The notes under the pieces were generated by a model that ran no database searches, was not told where the DNA came from, and worked only from the letters and a program-made list of their open reading frames with translations. Made by a program: the position numbers and the translations under genes. From Anaerolineae bacterium (GTDB lineage: Bacteria; Chloroflexota; Anaerolineae; Aggregatilineales; Phototrophicaceae), in the NCBI GenBank assembly GCA_019912965.1, contig JAIOHM010000011.1, positions 1-42,261 on the forward strand: 42,261 bases of DNA, given 5' to 3'. Shown here in pieces: positions 32,449 through 40,300 of the stretch. Every line of letters starts with the position of its first letter. Position 1 is the first letter of the stretch.

Positions 32449-32996
32449 TGGCCGAGACACCTGCGCTGGAAAGCGAACGGCTGATTTTGCGAATGCCGAC
32501 TTTTGAGGATGTGCCCCGTATTCAGGAATTCGTTTCTGACCGCGCCATTGCTGCCACCACCCTCAATATTCCCCATCCATATCCTGAGGATGGGGCGGTG
32601 GCGTGGGTGCAGCGCCGCTACAAACTGGCTGAAAGCGGTGATGATCACTGTTTTGCCATGATTTTGAAGGCGGAAAACCGACTCATTGGCGCGGTGATGA
32701 TTCGCATCAATCATGAACATGCCCATGCGGAGATGGGCTATTGGTTGGGCAAACCCTATTGGGGGCAGGGCTACATGACCGAAGCCGTTCGCCGCGTGGT
32801 GCAGTTTGGCTTTGACGATCTGCGCCTGCAACGGGTATACGCCAATCATCTCGGCATGAATCCGGCCTCAGGGCGGGTGATGCAAAAAGCCGGGATGCGC
32901 TACGAAGGCACATTCCCCAAACATATCCTGAAGTGGGGCGTATTTGTTGATCTGGTGCATTACGGCATTACCCGCGAGGATTATGAAAGCCAATGA
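32448..32996 (+). CDS. GNAT acetyltransferase, RimJ/RimL type (1)
   Basis: This 182-residue protein has L-E-S-E-R-L-I-L-R, E-M-G-Y-W-L-G-K-P-Y-W-G-Q-G-Y-M-T-E-A with the acetyl-CoA loop, and N-P-A-S-G-R-V-M-Q-K-A-G-M-R-Y-E-G-T, the standard form of RimJ/RimL-like N-acetyltransferases that modify protein N-termini or small amines. An ATG at 32445 overlaps the phosphatase stop, but the ATG at 32448 is better placed after AGGGGGA. It overlaps the next acetyltransferase gene by four bases. It shares long motifs with the genes at 32993 and 34178. Confidence 0.9.
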   Translation: MAETPALESERLILRMPTFEDVPRIQEFVSDRAIAATTLNIPHPYPEDGAVAWVQRRYKLAESGDDHCFAMILKAENRLIGAVMIRINHEHAHAEMGYWLGKPYWGQGYMTEAVRRVVQFGFDDLRLQRVYANHLGMNPASGRVMQKAGMRYEGTFPKHILKWGVFVDLVHYGITREDYESQ

Positions 32997-33556
32997 TGCA
33001 CATCTTGGAAACTGAACGGCTGATTTTACGGCCTCCCGAATTGGCCGATGCCGCCCGTATTCAGGCATTAGCCGATGATCCCGATGTCGCCGGAATGCTG
33101 ACGCCCATGCCGTTTCCCTACACCCTCGAATCGGCTGAAAGCTGGATTCGTTTGGGACACGCCGAAATTGAATCCGGCGAATCCTATCCCTTCGTCATCA
33201 TTCGCAAAGCCGATAACCTCCTCATTGGTGCGGTCGAAATTGGTAACGAAGTCCGTCACCATCGCGGCGAAATGGGCTATTGGCTCGGCAAAGCCTATTG
33301 GGGGCAGGGTTATGTGACCGAAGCCGCCCGCCGCGTTGTCCAATTCGGTTTTGAAGTCGTTGGCCTGCACCGGATTTTCGCCACCCATTACGCCCATAAC
33401 CCCGCCTCTGGTCGCGTGATGCAAAAGATCGGCATGAAGTACGAAGGCACATTGCGCGGTCACATCGTCAAATGGGATAAACCCGTTGACCTGCTCATGT
33501 ACGCCATCCTGCGGGACGAATGGCATCTATCGCAATCACCCTCTCCCGCATCTTAA
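32993..33556 (+). CDS. GNAT acetyltransferase, RimJ/RimL type (2)
   Basis: This 187-residue protein is a close relative of its neighbour: L-E-T-E-R-L-I-L-R-P, Y-W-L-G-K-A-Y-W-G-Q-G-Y-V-T-E-A-A-R-R-V-V and N-P-A-S-G-R-V-M-Q-K-I-G-M-K-Y. Its ATG overlaps the previous stop (ATGA), so the two are translationally coupled. The C-terminal residues S-Q-S-P-S-P-A-S are encoded by the start of a C-rich palindromic repeat (33540-33585) and extend beyond the family's normal end. The substrate is unknown; tandem copies may form a heterodimer or act on different amines. Confidence 0.9.
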   Translation: MMHILETERLILRPPELADAARIQALADDPDVAGMLTPMPFPYTLESAESWIRLGHAEIESGESYPFVIIRKADNLLIGAVEIGNEVRHHRGEMGYWLGKAYWGQGYVTEAARRVVQFGFEVVGLHRIFATHYAHNPASGRVMQKIGMKYEGTLRGHIVKWDKPVDLLMYAILRDEWHLSQSPSPAS

Positions 33557-33594
33557 AGTTCCTCTCTTCGGGGTGAGGGCTATCCAGCCAACAA

Positions 33595-33603
33595 TGCTAT
33601 AAT
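33595..33603 (+). promoter_or_regulatory. extended -10 promoter of the Uma2 gene
   Basis: TGCTATAAT is an exact extended -10 motif 25 bases before the ATG at 33628. Confidence 0.55.
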
Positions 33604-33627
33604 CGGGCAAAAGATGAGGCACAAACG

Positions 33628-34143
33628 ATGTTCATCCAAAAGGAAATGACTGCCGAAGAATTTCTGGTCTTTGCTGACCAGCACCCGGATAAACATTTTG
33701 ATTTCATTGATGGGGAGATTGTGGAAGTGTCGCCCAAACCCATGCACGGCTGGAAACAAGCCTTTATTACATCTGCGCTGGTGGTTTATACCGAAGACCA
33801 TCCTGTAGGCCGGGTTTACACCGAAGTGCTGCATGTCCTGAATGGCGAAAAATTTCTGCCCGATGTGTGCATCAATGAGATCAGCGACGCCGATTATCTG
33901 ACTACACCCCCGCTGTTTGTCGTCGAAATCCGTTCGGATAGCCAAACCCGCGAGTCACAGCGCCGCAAAATGCGCGCTTATATTGGGCATGGCGTCAAAA
34001 TGGGTGTGTTGGTGCTGCCCAGTGAAGCCGTTGAAGTCTACCGCCCCGGCAAAGAGGTCTTGGTTCTAACGGCTGACGATGTGCTGGATGGTGATGACAT
34101 CCTGCCCGGATTCAAACTGCCCATCAATCGCATCCTGCCTTGA
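33628..34143 (+). CDS. Uma2-family (DUF820) PD-(D/E)xK nuclease-like protein
   Basis: This 171-residue protein matches Uma2: M-T-A-E-E-F-L-x-F-A, D-F-I-D-G-E-I-V-E-V-S-P at the start, F-L-P-D-V with the active-site Asp, V-V-E-I-R-S-D-S with the Glu, and R-R-K-M-R-A-Y. The fold is that of restriction endonucleases. Members are abundant in Chloroflexota and Cyanobacteria, often in many copies, and their DNA target and purpose are uncertain. An extended -10 box and GAGG upstream support the start. It lies between two acetyltransferase genes without obvious functional link. Confidence 0.88.
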   Translation: MFIQKEMTAEEFLVFADQHPDKHFDFIDGEIVEVSPKPMHGWKQAFITSALVVYTEDHPVGRVYTEVLHVLNGEKFLPDVCINEISDADYLTTPPLFVVEIRSDSQTRESQRRKMRAYIGHGVKMGVLVLPSEAVEVYRPGKEVLVLTADDVLDGDDILPGFKLPINRILP

Positions 34144-34177
34144 GCGAATAATCTTTAAATCGTCATCTCAGCCGAAC

Positions 34178-34723
34178 ATGGAAACCCTACTCACCCTCCA
34201 AACCGAACGCCTGCTGCTGCGACCCTTTACCGCCGATGATCGCAGTGCCGTACAAGCCATTTTAGGCGATCAAACCGTAACCCGCACCCTGCTTGATATT
34301 CCCTATCCATTTACCAGTGAAGATGCCGATTTCTGGATTCGCGCCGGACACGCGGGCATCCAGACGAACCTGCTCTTTCCCTTCGCCATGACCCGCCGTG
34401 CAGATGGCCTGCTCATCGGCTGCATCGACATCGAATTACAGCCCGAACACCGCCGGGGTGACATCGCCTATTGGCTCGCTCCTGCTCATTGGGGGCAGGG
34501 CTACACCACCGAGGCCGCCCGGCGGATTATCCAGTTTGGTTTTGAAGATTTGGGGCTGAACCGGGTCTATGCTCAGTGTTTACGAACCAATGTTGCTTCT
34601 GCGCGGGTCATGCAAAAAGCGGGCTTGCGTTACGAGGCGACTTTACGCCACTCCACCATCAAAGACAGCGCCTTTGTCGATATAGATGTCTATGGCCTCC
34701 TCCGCACCGACTTTCCTACCTGA
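34178..34723 (+). CDS. GNAT acetyltransferase, RimJ/RimL type (3)
   Basis: This 181-residue protein has L-Q-T-E-R-L-L-L-R-P-F, Y-W-L-A-P-A-H-W-G-Q-G-Y-T-T-E-A-A-R-R-I-I and V-A-S-A-R-V-M-Q-K-A-G-L-R-Y-E-A-T. It is the third member of the local acetyltransferase group, more divergent than the first two and separated from them by the Uma2 gene. The ATG at 34178 gives the normal N-terminus; no Shine-Dalgarno site is visible. It may be co-transcribed with Uma2 (34 bases apart). The substrate is unknown. Confidence 0.88.
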   Translation: METLLTLQTERLLLRPFTADDRSAVQAILGDQTVTRTLLDIPYPFTSEDADFWIRAGHAGIQTNLLFPFAMTRRADGLLIGCIDIELQPEHRRGDIAYWLAPAHWGQGYTTEAARRIIQFGFEDLGLNRVYAQCLRTNVASARVMQKAGLRYEATLRHSTIKDSAFVDIDVYGLLRTDFPT

Positions 34724-34794
34724 AATCAGATCATTATCCTTAATGCTTTTGCCTTTCTCTCAGTACTCAGTACTTTGTACTTGTCTTTACCCAT

Positions 34795-34968
34795 AAAAAC
34801 GCTAACGGCCACAGGGCGAACCCTGGGCCGTTAGTTGCGTTTCGTACTAGCGGGTGAGACGTATAACCTTGGTCATACATCCCCTAGAGGTGCTGGCTAG
34901 GTTGTACACCCCACCATAGTATTGTCGCTTTGCAACAAAAGACCACCCCCTTTCACGTATTAAACGAT
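34795..34968 (-). ncRNA. candidate small RNA with its own promoter and terminator
   Basis: The minus strand has a promoter (TTGACA at 35004-34999, 18-base spacer, TAAAGT at 34980-34975) and, 174 bases below the expected start, a textbook Rho-independent terminator. Between them are two good hairpins: TTGTTGC-AAA-GCGACAA (34938-34922) and GTATGAC-CAAG-GTTATAC (34878-34861), plus a CTAGC/GCTAG pairing enclosing the second. No long open frame with a ribosome site is seen inside. I do not recognise the family. The independent 3' terminator hairpin argues against 6S RNA, whose ends pair with each other. Confidence 0.6.
34797..34834. terminator. strong hairpin with UUCG tetraloop, intrinsic terminator of the minus-strand RNA
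   Basis: CTAACGGCC-(A)-CAGGG-CGAA-CCCTG-GGCCGTTAG (34802-34834) is a near-perfect 14-bp stem; on the minus strand the loop is TTCG and GTTTTTATG follows. It may also end the plus-strand acetyltransferase transcript, where TTGCGTTT follows. Confidence 0.8.
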
Positions 34969-34974
34969 GGCAAC

Positions 34975-35004
34975 ACTTTAGCACAAATAAGCGGTGCTTG
35001 TCAA
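34975..35004 (-). promoter_or_regulatory. consensus sigma-70-type promoter reading leftwards
   Basis: TTGACA (exact) and TAAAGT (4 of 6) are separated by 18 bases on the minus strand, the best -35 in the window. No protein gene lies downstream on that strand before the terminator at 34797-34834. Confidence 0.65.
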
Positions 35005-35128
35005 ATGAGAATCATACCAAAATGTCTTTTGTGGACTCCAAAAACGTACTCTACCGTTTTCTAACCCTTCATAAACTGTCTTAACACATCCTGCCCCTCA
35101 AAATCGTTAGCAACTTCACCCCGAAAGA

Positions 35129-35144
35129 GTGACCATTTGGTCAC
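35129..35144. promoter_or_regulatory. palindrome GTGACC-ATTT-GGTCAC
   Basis: A 6-bp perfect inverted repeat with a four-base centre, followed by CCTTTT on the plus strand. It could be an operator for the reading frame at 35178 or a weak terminator. Confidence 0.4.
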
Positions 35145-35177
35145 CCTTTTCCCCGCAAAACCTGCTATCCTATTCGT

Positions 35178-35480
35178 ATGGCTCTTTTCACTTTCCCTCT
35201 TAAAAACACTCTCTGTGGTTTATTCTCTTGTTTTCTCTTCTTTGCATTGTCAGTGCCAAACTCCCTCACTGCCGCACCCCAAATGACAATATTGTCGCGC
35301 GGCGGCACACTCCTTTATAGCCGCTGACTACAACGGCGCTTCTCGTCCCAACCGCCGACATTGACATTTGCGACATGCCTGCTTCCCGTCTTCCCGCCGA
35401 CAACACCTACGGCAAAATGTGCAATTTGCGAATCTTTTGCACATTGCGAATCAAAATCGCACAATCGCTTTTGTTCCCCT
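35178..35480 (+). pseudogene. decayed secreted-protein gene (signal peptide then frameshifts)
   Basis: The ATG at 35178 opens a 49-codon frame to 35327 that begins as a clear signal peptide (hydrophobic C-G-L-F-S-C-F-L-F-F-A-L, then S-L-T-A-A) and ends with I-L-S-R-G-G-T-L-L-Y-S. In the next frames the sequence continues A-D-Y-N-G-A-S-R-P-N and then D-I-D-I-C-D-M-P-A-S, which reads like a TolB-type propeller start (L-L-Y-S-A-D-x-x-G-x-x-D-I-x-x-M), so two frameshifts seem to have broken the gene. A C-rich repeat begins at 35477. TGCTATCCT (35163-35171) could be an extended -10. It might instead be a real short secreted peptide. Confidence 0.4.
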
Positions 35481-35545
35481 CTCCATCTGGAGAGGGCGAG
35501 TGGCTGACCGAGCTTGCCGCAGTTGTCAGCCACGAGGGGGTGAGG
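35477..35545. repeat. composite palindromic repeat, CCCTCTCC family
   Basis: Two adjacent hairpins: CCCTCTCC/GGAGAGGG (35477-35484 and 35489-35496) and TGGCTGAC/GTCAGCCA (35501-35508 and 35525-35532), ending with GAGGGGGTGAGG, the complement of the C-rich start seen in the copies at 16433 and 6980. It lies between the decayed gene and the DUF3592 gene. Confidence 0.65.
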
Positions 35546-35589
35546 TGCATTTCTCTGAAAACTGATAACTGACAACTGTGAACTAACAA

Positions 35590-36129
35590 CTACTTCGGCA
35601 TGAACCCCGAAATCATATTGTTGATGAACCCCATTCCGCCCAGCGTAAATGCCGTCGTACAAATCAGGATGCCTACAATCAGTGCCGCCACCAGAATCAG
35701 AATATTGCCCCCGGTTGCCGAGTGTTCCAGCACTGCCTGCTGAGGATTAGCCGGATTGTAATACACCGTAATGACGCTGCCGGGACTATAATTTTCCGCC
35801 ACCCGCCGTTCAACCATGTTGTAGCTCCCCAAACCAACCGCCATCCCCACGCTGAGCTGATTGCTCTGGAAAGTTTGCCCGTTAACCTGATACTGGTAAA
35901 CCACATTTGGATAATACGAAGTCGATGTGCCGCCCGAACTGCTCCGGCTCCGGCGGGCTTCAACCGTCGAAAATAACACCGTGCCATTGGTCGTAGGCCA
36001 CTCTTTAGCCACACTCACCCGCGCCTTCTGTCGCAGCCCGATGAAAGCCAGCACCAGTGCCACGATGATGAACGGCACAGCCACCAGAATCGAGATCATG
36101 CCGCCCATGTTATTCATGAAATCGCCCAT
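35590..36129 (-). CDS. DUF3592 membrane protein
   Basis: This 179-residue protein has an N-terminal membrane helix (I-L-V-A-V-P-F-I-I-V-A-L-V-L-A-F-I-G), an extracytoplasmic beta domain of DUF3592 type (W-P-x-T-x-G-T-V, Y-x-P-N-V-V-Y-Q-Y-Q-V-N-G, Y-x-P-G-x-V-I-T-V-Y-Y-N-P-x-N-P) and a C-terminal helix (I-L-I-L-V-A-A-L-I-V-G-I-L-I). The function of the family is unknown. Two adjacent ATGs follow GGGGGA; the second (36129) has more normal spacing. It is read in the same direction as the aminotransferase gene ahead of it, 61 bases away. Confidence 0.82.
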   Translation of the reverse strand: MGDFMNNMGGMISILVAVPFIIVALVLAFIGLRQKARVSVAKEWPTTNGTVLFSTVEARRSRSSSGGTSTSYYPNVVYQYQVNGQTFQSNQLSVGMAVGLGSYNMVERRVAENYSPGSVITVYYNPANPQQAVLEHSATGGNILILVAALIVGILICTTAFTLGGMGFINNMISGFMPK

Positions 36130-36190
36130 CATTTCCCCCGTCAGATGCTCATTTTTAGTTTATGCTAGGCGAATTATGAAAATGGAGCAA

Positions 36191-37276
36191 TCACGCCTCG
36201 GTACTTAAAATCAAATTAGCCGTGCGCCGAACCTCAGCCTCATCCACGCTGGCATCCAACGGCAGATTGATGATCGAATCCGCCAGCGCATCGGCATGGG
36301 GTGTGGGTGGTATCGAAAGTTGGGGCGCGAGTGCATTTAACATCGGGCGCAGCGAAGGATACCAGCGCGTCGCATTCACCTCGTTATTCCATAAATGCTG
36401 AAGTAACAAATTACGCCGGGCGGATGGGACATACAGAGGATAGCGCCATATTGCTCCCTCTCTTTTGGAGCGAGAAAACCCTGAAAGCAGTTCATCATAC
36501 AGGGCAGCAAGGCGGGTTCGGTGGGCGAGATTTTCTGGTAAATTCACCAGTAGTTCCGGTACATCACGCCAGTAATCTACCGGGAGACGATAGAACGTCA
36601 GTGCCCCGCACCGCTCAAAATACTCCCGATACTGGCTGGCGGATGCAGGTTCATCCTGATGCAAATCCCAGTAGGCATCGTGCCATTCTTCGGTGAGCTT
36701 CAACAGATCATCATCCCACAGCGGAACAGTCGTCAGCACCCGCTCAACATCAGCCGCCAGTGTCGCATTATCGGTTAAAAATGCTCCGCCCAATTCGTTA
36801 TCAGCGATTTTCCCCAGCCCAAAGCTGAAGATAGCCGCATCGCCCCACGCTCCAGCGGGCTTTCCATCAACCATTGCCCCCAACGCCAGAGCCGCATCTT
36901 CAATCACAAAAAGCTGATGTTCCCGCGCCCACTCCATAATTTCATTCATTGGCGCGGGCAGGCCGTACATATGGCAGGGAATCACCGCAGATGGTTTATC
37001 AACCAGGCAGCTTTCCAGCCTATCGAGCGAAAGGTTCCCCGTATGCAGATCAACATCCACCAGATGCGGAATTGCCCCGGCGCGCAAAACGGCCCACAGC
37101 ACAATGTAGCAGGTATTAGCCGGGAGCAGCACAATTTTGCCCTGCATCTGTCGTGCCACCAGTGCCGCGTAGATGCCCGCCGCGCCCCGTCCGGTCAGCA
37201 AAACCTGTTCGCGTCCAGTTATGCGCCGCAGCAGTTGCCGTGATGCAGTGATAGAGAGTTTGGGATAACGGGGCAT
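36191..37276 (-). CDS. DegT/DnrJ/EryC1/StrS-type sugar aminotransferase
   Basis: This 361-residue PLP enzyme has G-R-G-A-A-G-I-Y-A-A-L near residue 30, P-C-H-M-Y-G, I-E-D-A-A-L-A-L-G and F-S-F-G-L-G-K-I-A-D-N-E-L-G-G-A, where the lysine is the expected PLP anchor. The family makes amino sugars for surface polysaccharides, taking the amino group from glutamate. The E-D-A-A-L-A-L-G and the lysine loop depart somewhat from the standard (for example S-F-x-x-x-K-x-x-x-x-G-E-G-G), so a related non-sugar aminotransferase is possible. No Shine-Dalgarno site is clear. Along with the Wzy-like ligase (41381) and flippase (22484) it suggests polysaccharide synthesis. Confidence 0.82.
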   Translation of the reverse strand: MPRYPKLSITASRQLLRRITGREQVLLTGRGAAGIYAALVARQMQGKIVLLPANTCYIVLWAVLRAGAIPHLVDVDLHTGNLSLDRLESCLVDKPSAVIPCHMYGLPAPMNEIMEWAREHQLFVIEDAALALGAMVDGKPAGAWGDAAIFSFGLGKIADNELGGAFLTDNATLAADVERVLTTVPLWDDDLLKLTEEWHDAYWDLHQDEPASASQYREYFERCGALTFYRLPVDYWRDVPELLVNLPENLAHRTRLAALYDELLSGFSRSKREGAIWRYPLYVPSARRNLLLQHLWNNEVNATRWYPSLRPMLNALAPQLSIPPTPHADALADSIINLPLDASVDEAEVRRTANLILSTEA

Positions 37277-37365
37277 CGGAAAATGGGGATTCTTGGTTCT
37301 TGGTTTTTAGTTCTGAGTCGTGCGGTTTAACGTCTATTGCAAATTGCTTGACTAACAACCACTAC

Positions 37366-40300
37366 TCAACAAATCGGTAGCGTAAACGCGAAACACGCAC
37401 CGGGAAGCGGGCTTTCGTTCTCGACCCAGATGCGTTCGCCGTGTGCTTCTAGAACCTTCTGGCAGAACGTCAGGCCGATGCCGCTGCCTTTACTCCCTCG
37501 CAGTGGGCGGTTTTCCTTCACCTGCCAGTACTGCTCAAAGATTTTTTCGCGTGCTTTGGCTGGGATGCCGGGGCCGCTGTCTGCGATGCGCACCAGCAGT
37601 TTACCGCGCTGTTTGGGCATCGGTTGAACGGAAATCTGGATCGGTTTTCCGGCAGGGGTGTAGCGCAGCCCATTATCAACCAGATTAATCAGCACCCGCC
37701 GCATCTTGTCCGCATCCACGTTCACATCGGGCAGATCATCCGGGATGATGAATTCCGCCGGGATATTATGCTTCTGGGCGGTCGGCTGTAAGGTCTGCCA
37801 CGCCGAGTCAATCAGTTCCCCAATCGAGGCCGCGCCGCGTTCCAGCGTCATCTCCTTGCCCTTGCGGATGTCCAGCAGGCTGTTGACCAGCGTCATCAGT
37901 TTATCCGCGCTGGTGAGGGAAGCGTTAAGTGCCTGCCGTATCGCTTCCTTGCCATCGGGTCGGGCGAGATTATCCTGTGCGATCTTCTGGGCACTGATGA
38001 TCGCTGCCAGGGGACTGCGTAAATCGTGAACTGCCATGCCCGTGATTTCGTCGCGGTAGATTTCGACCATTTTTTCCTCGGTGATGTCGCGCAGCACCAG
38101 CAGTCGCCCCATCATATGGTCGTTTTCATCCAGCACCGTCGAGCCGATTTCTTCCACATACGTAATGGTGTTGGGTGCGGTCTGGCGCGCGAATTCCCGG
38201 CGGGTGATGCCCTCAGGCTCAAGCCGCTGAATCCGCGCCAGTGTTTTGAGTTCCTCGCGGGAATAACCAGCCTGTTGATCTTCATCGGATTCGAGATGAT
38301 GTAACAGGGTATCGACGAATGATTCATCAATGTGGTCGTTGAGGTTGATCCCCAGCAGCCGTTGAGCAGCCGGATTGACTTCGATCAACCGTCCCCGGTA
38401 ATCCAGCAGGATCACGCCGTCACGAGTCGAGTCCAGAATGGCGCGCAGCCGGTTACTACCCTGCCGAATGCGTTCGTGTAAGGCAGCATTTTCCAGATGT
38501 CCCGCAGCCTGAATCGCCAGCAGGGAAAGGGTATTGTAATCCCGGCTTTCGAAGTGTTGTTCTTCGGCAAAGGCGATGCACAGGACTTCGTGAATCTGGT
38601 CGCTGCGGGTGATGGGCGTGGCGATCAGGCTGGGATAGATCGGTGCGCCGTTGCCTGAAGAGTCGATCTCCGAAACCCTTTCGACTGCCTGAACCTCGCG
38701 GCTGTTGGCTGCTTGTTGGGCAATTTCCTGAAAGAGATTTTTCTGACTTTTGGCGCTAAGGGCTTGCCCACTTTCGATTTTTTCCAGCGGTGTGACCGTT
38801 TTTCCGTCGTAATGAAAGATGACCGCGTATTGACCGCGTGTCAGGCGCATGGCCGTTTTTAACACTGCTTTGGCTACCGAGTCGGTATCAGTGGCGGTAG
38901 CAATCTCCAGCGAAAGTTCGCGCAGACTGGTGAGGGTGTTAATCTGGTGCTGAAGTTCTTCCAGCAGGCGGGCGTTGTCGATGCTGATAATGGCATGGCC
39001 GCCCAGATTTTTCAGGAAATCGGCCTGACTGCGGTTGAAAAAATCCCCCTTCTTGCTTTCGACATTCAGGACGCCAACCGTATCCCCATCTTTGGTCAAT
39101 GGGACAGACAGGGATGAACGGTAATTTGCATCTTCGGTGGGCACATAATCGCTGACGGCGCTGTTATCTGGTGTGAGGATAATTTCGCCCGTGCGCTGGA
39201 CTTTGCCGATGATGCCTTCGTCTTTGCGCTGGCTGAATACGCGCTTGATGGGTTTGCCATCTTCATAATAGCGTTCGATCACCCAGAAATCTTCAGCCTC
39301 GGTCAAGAGCGCCAGATCAACCATATCAGCGCGGGTGCTTTTGATTGCCGCTTCGAACACATCATCAATAATGGTATTGAAATCGTGCGAGCTGGAAATG
39401 CGCTGCACAATGTCCTCGATCAGGGCAAGTTGTTCAAGCTGTTGATGGAGTTCAGTATTGGTACGCTGATACAGTTGCAGGTTGGCAAGCTGGTTGGCAA
39501 GCTGGTTGGTGGCTGTTTCCAGCATTTGTTCTTCGCGCGCGCTCAGGCGATGTAAACGTACCGCGCCCAGCAAAATCAGCCCCATCAACTGATTATTGGC
39601 GATCAGTGGGGCAAGCACCAGCGAGACCAGCCCATAGGATTCCATGAAGCTGTGCAGCGCATCCGAAATGTCGCTTTGACCGATGTGGAAAGAATGGATT
39701 TGTGAACTGAGATTTCCATCCATCTGGTCGATTTCCGGCATGGCAGGTACAAAACTGCCGGGTGTGCTGCTGACGGGTTTGCCATTACCACTGATGCCCA
39801 GAATTGGCATTCGCCCGTTTTGTTCTTCGCGAAGCGCCAGTGTAGCCCAATCCATCGCCGTGATCTGGCGGAGAACATCAGCCAGTTCAGCAGAAACCTT
39901 ATCGATCTGTGGGCTGGAGGTGGCAACCCGCGACAGGTAAACCAGATGTGAGAGTTCAAATGCGTGTAATTCCAGCGCCTGCAAAAGCTGGATGTTATCC
40001 AGCGATGCAGCTAACTGTCCGCCGAGAATTTCCAGCAGTTCCAGTTCCATTGGCTTATGCATATGTGGCTGGTTGTGGTAAACCGCCAGATAGCCGAGTT
40101 CAAGGTTGCCGGAACGCAGCGGTACCAGTGCCAGCGCACGCACACCCAGCGCCCGGTGAAACGCTGCCGCCAGACTGGTGTCGGGGGTTATTTGGGTATC
40201 AGCAATCGCATAGGTGTTATCAAGGGATGGCAGGGGCGGTTTATAGGGCAGGTTATAGCCAGCAGCCAACTGTTCACCAGAGAAGCCCATACTTTCGGCC

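Noticed and set aside
34760..34785. CAGTACTCAGTACTTTGTACTT as a possible operator array
   Set aside because: Short low-complexity repeat without symmetry or a nearby promoter.
34795..34968. 6S RNA or tRNA-like RNA
   Set aside because: The 3' end forms its own terminator hairpin instead of pairing with the 5' end, and no cloverleaf can be drawn; kept only as an unassigned RNA.
35423..35455. Direct repeat TTGCGAATC (35426 and 35444) as an attachment site
   Set aside because: Only nine bases, 18 apart, with no integrase or tRNA nearby.
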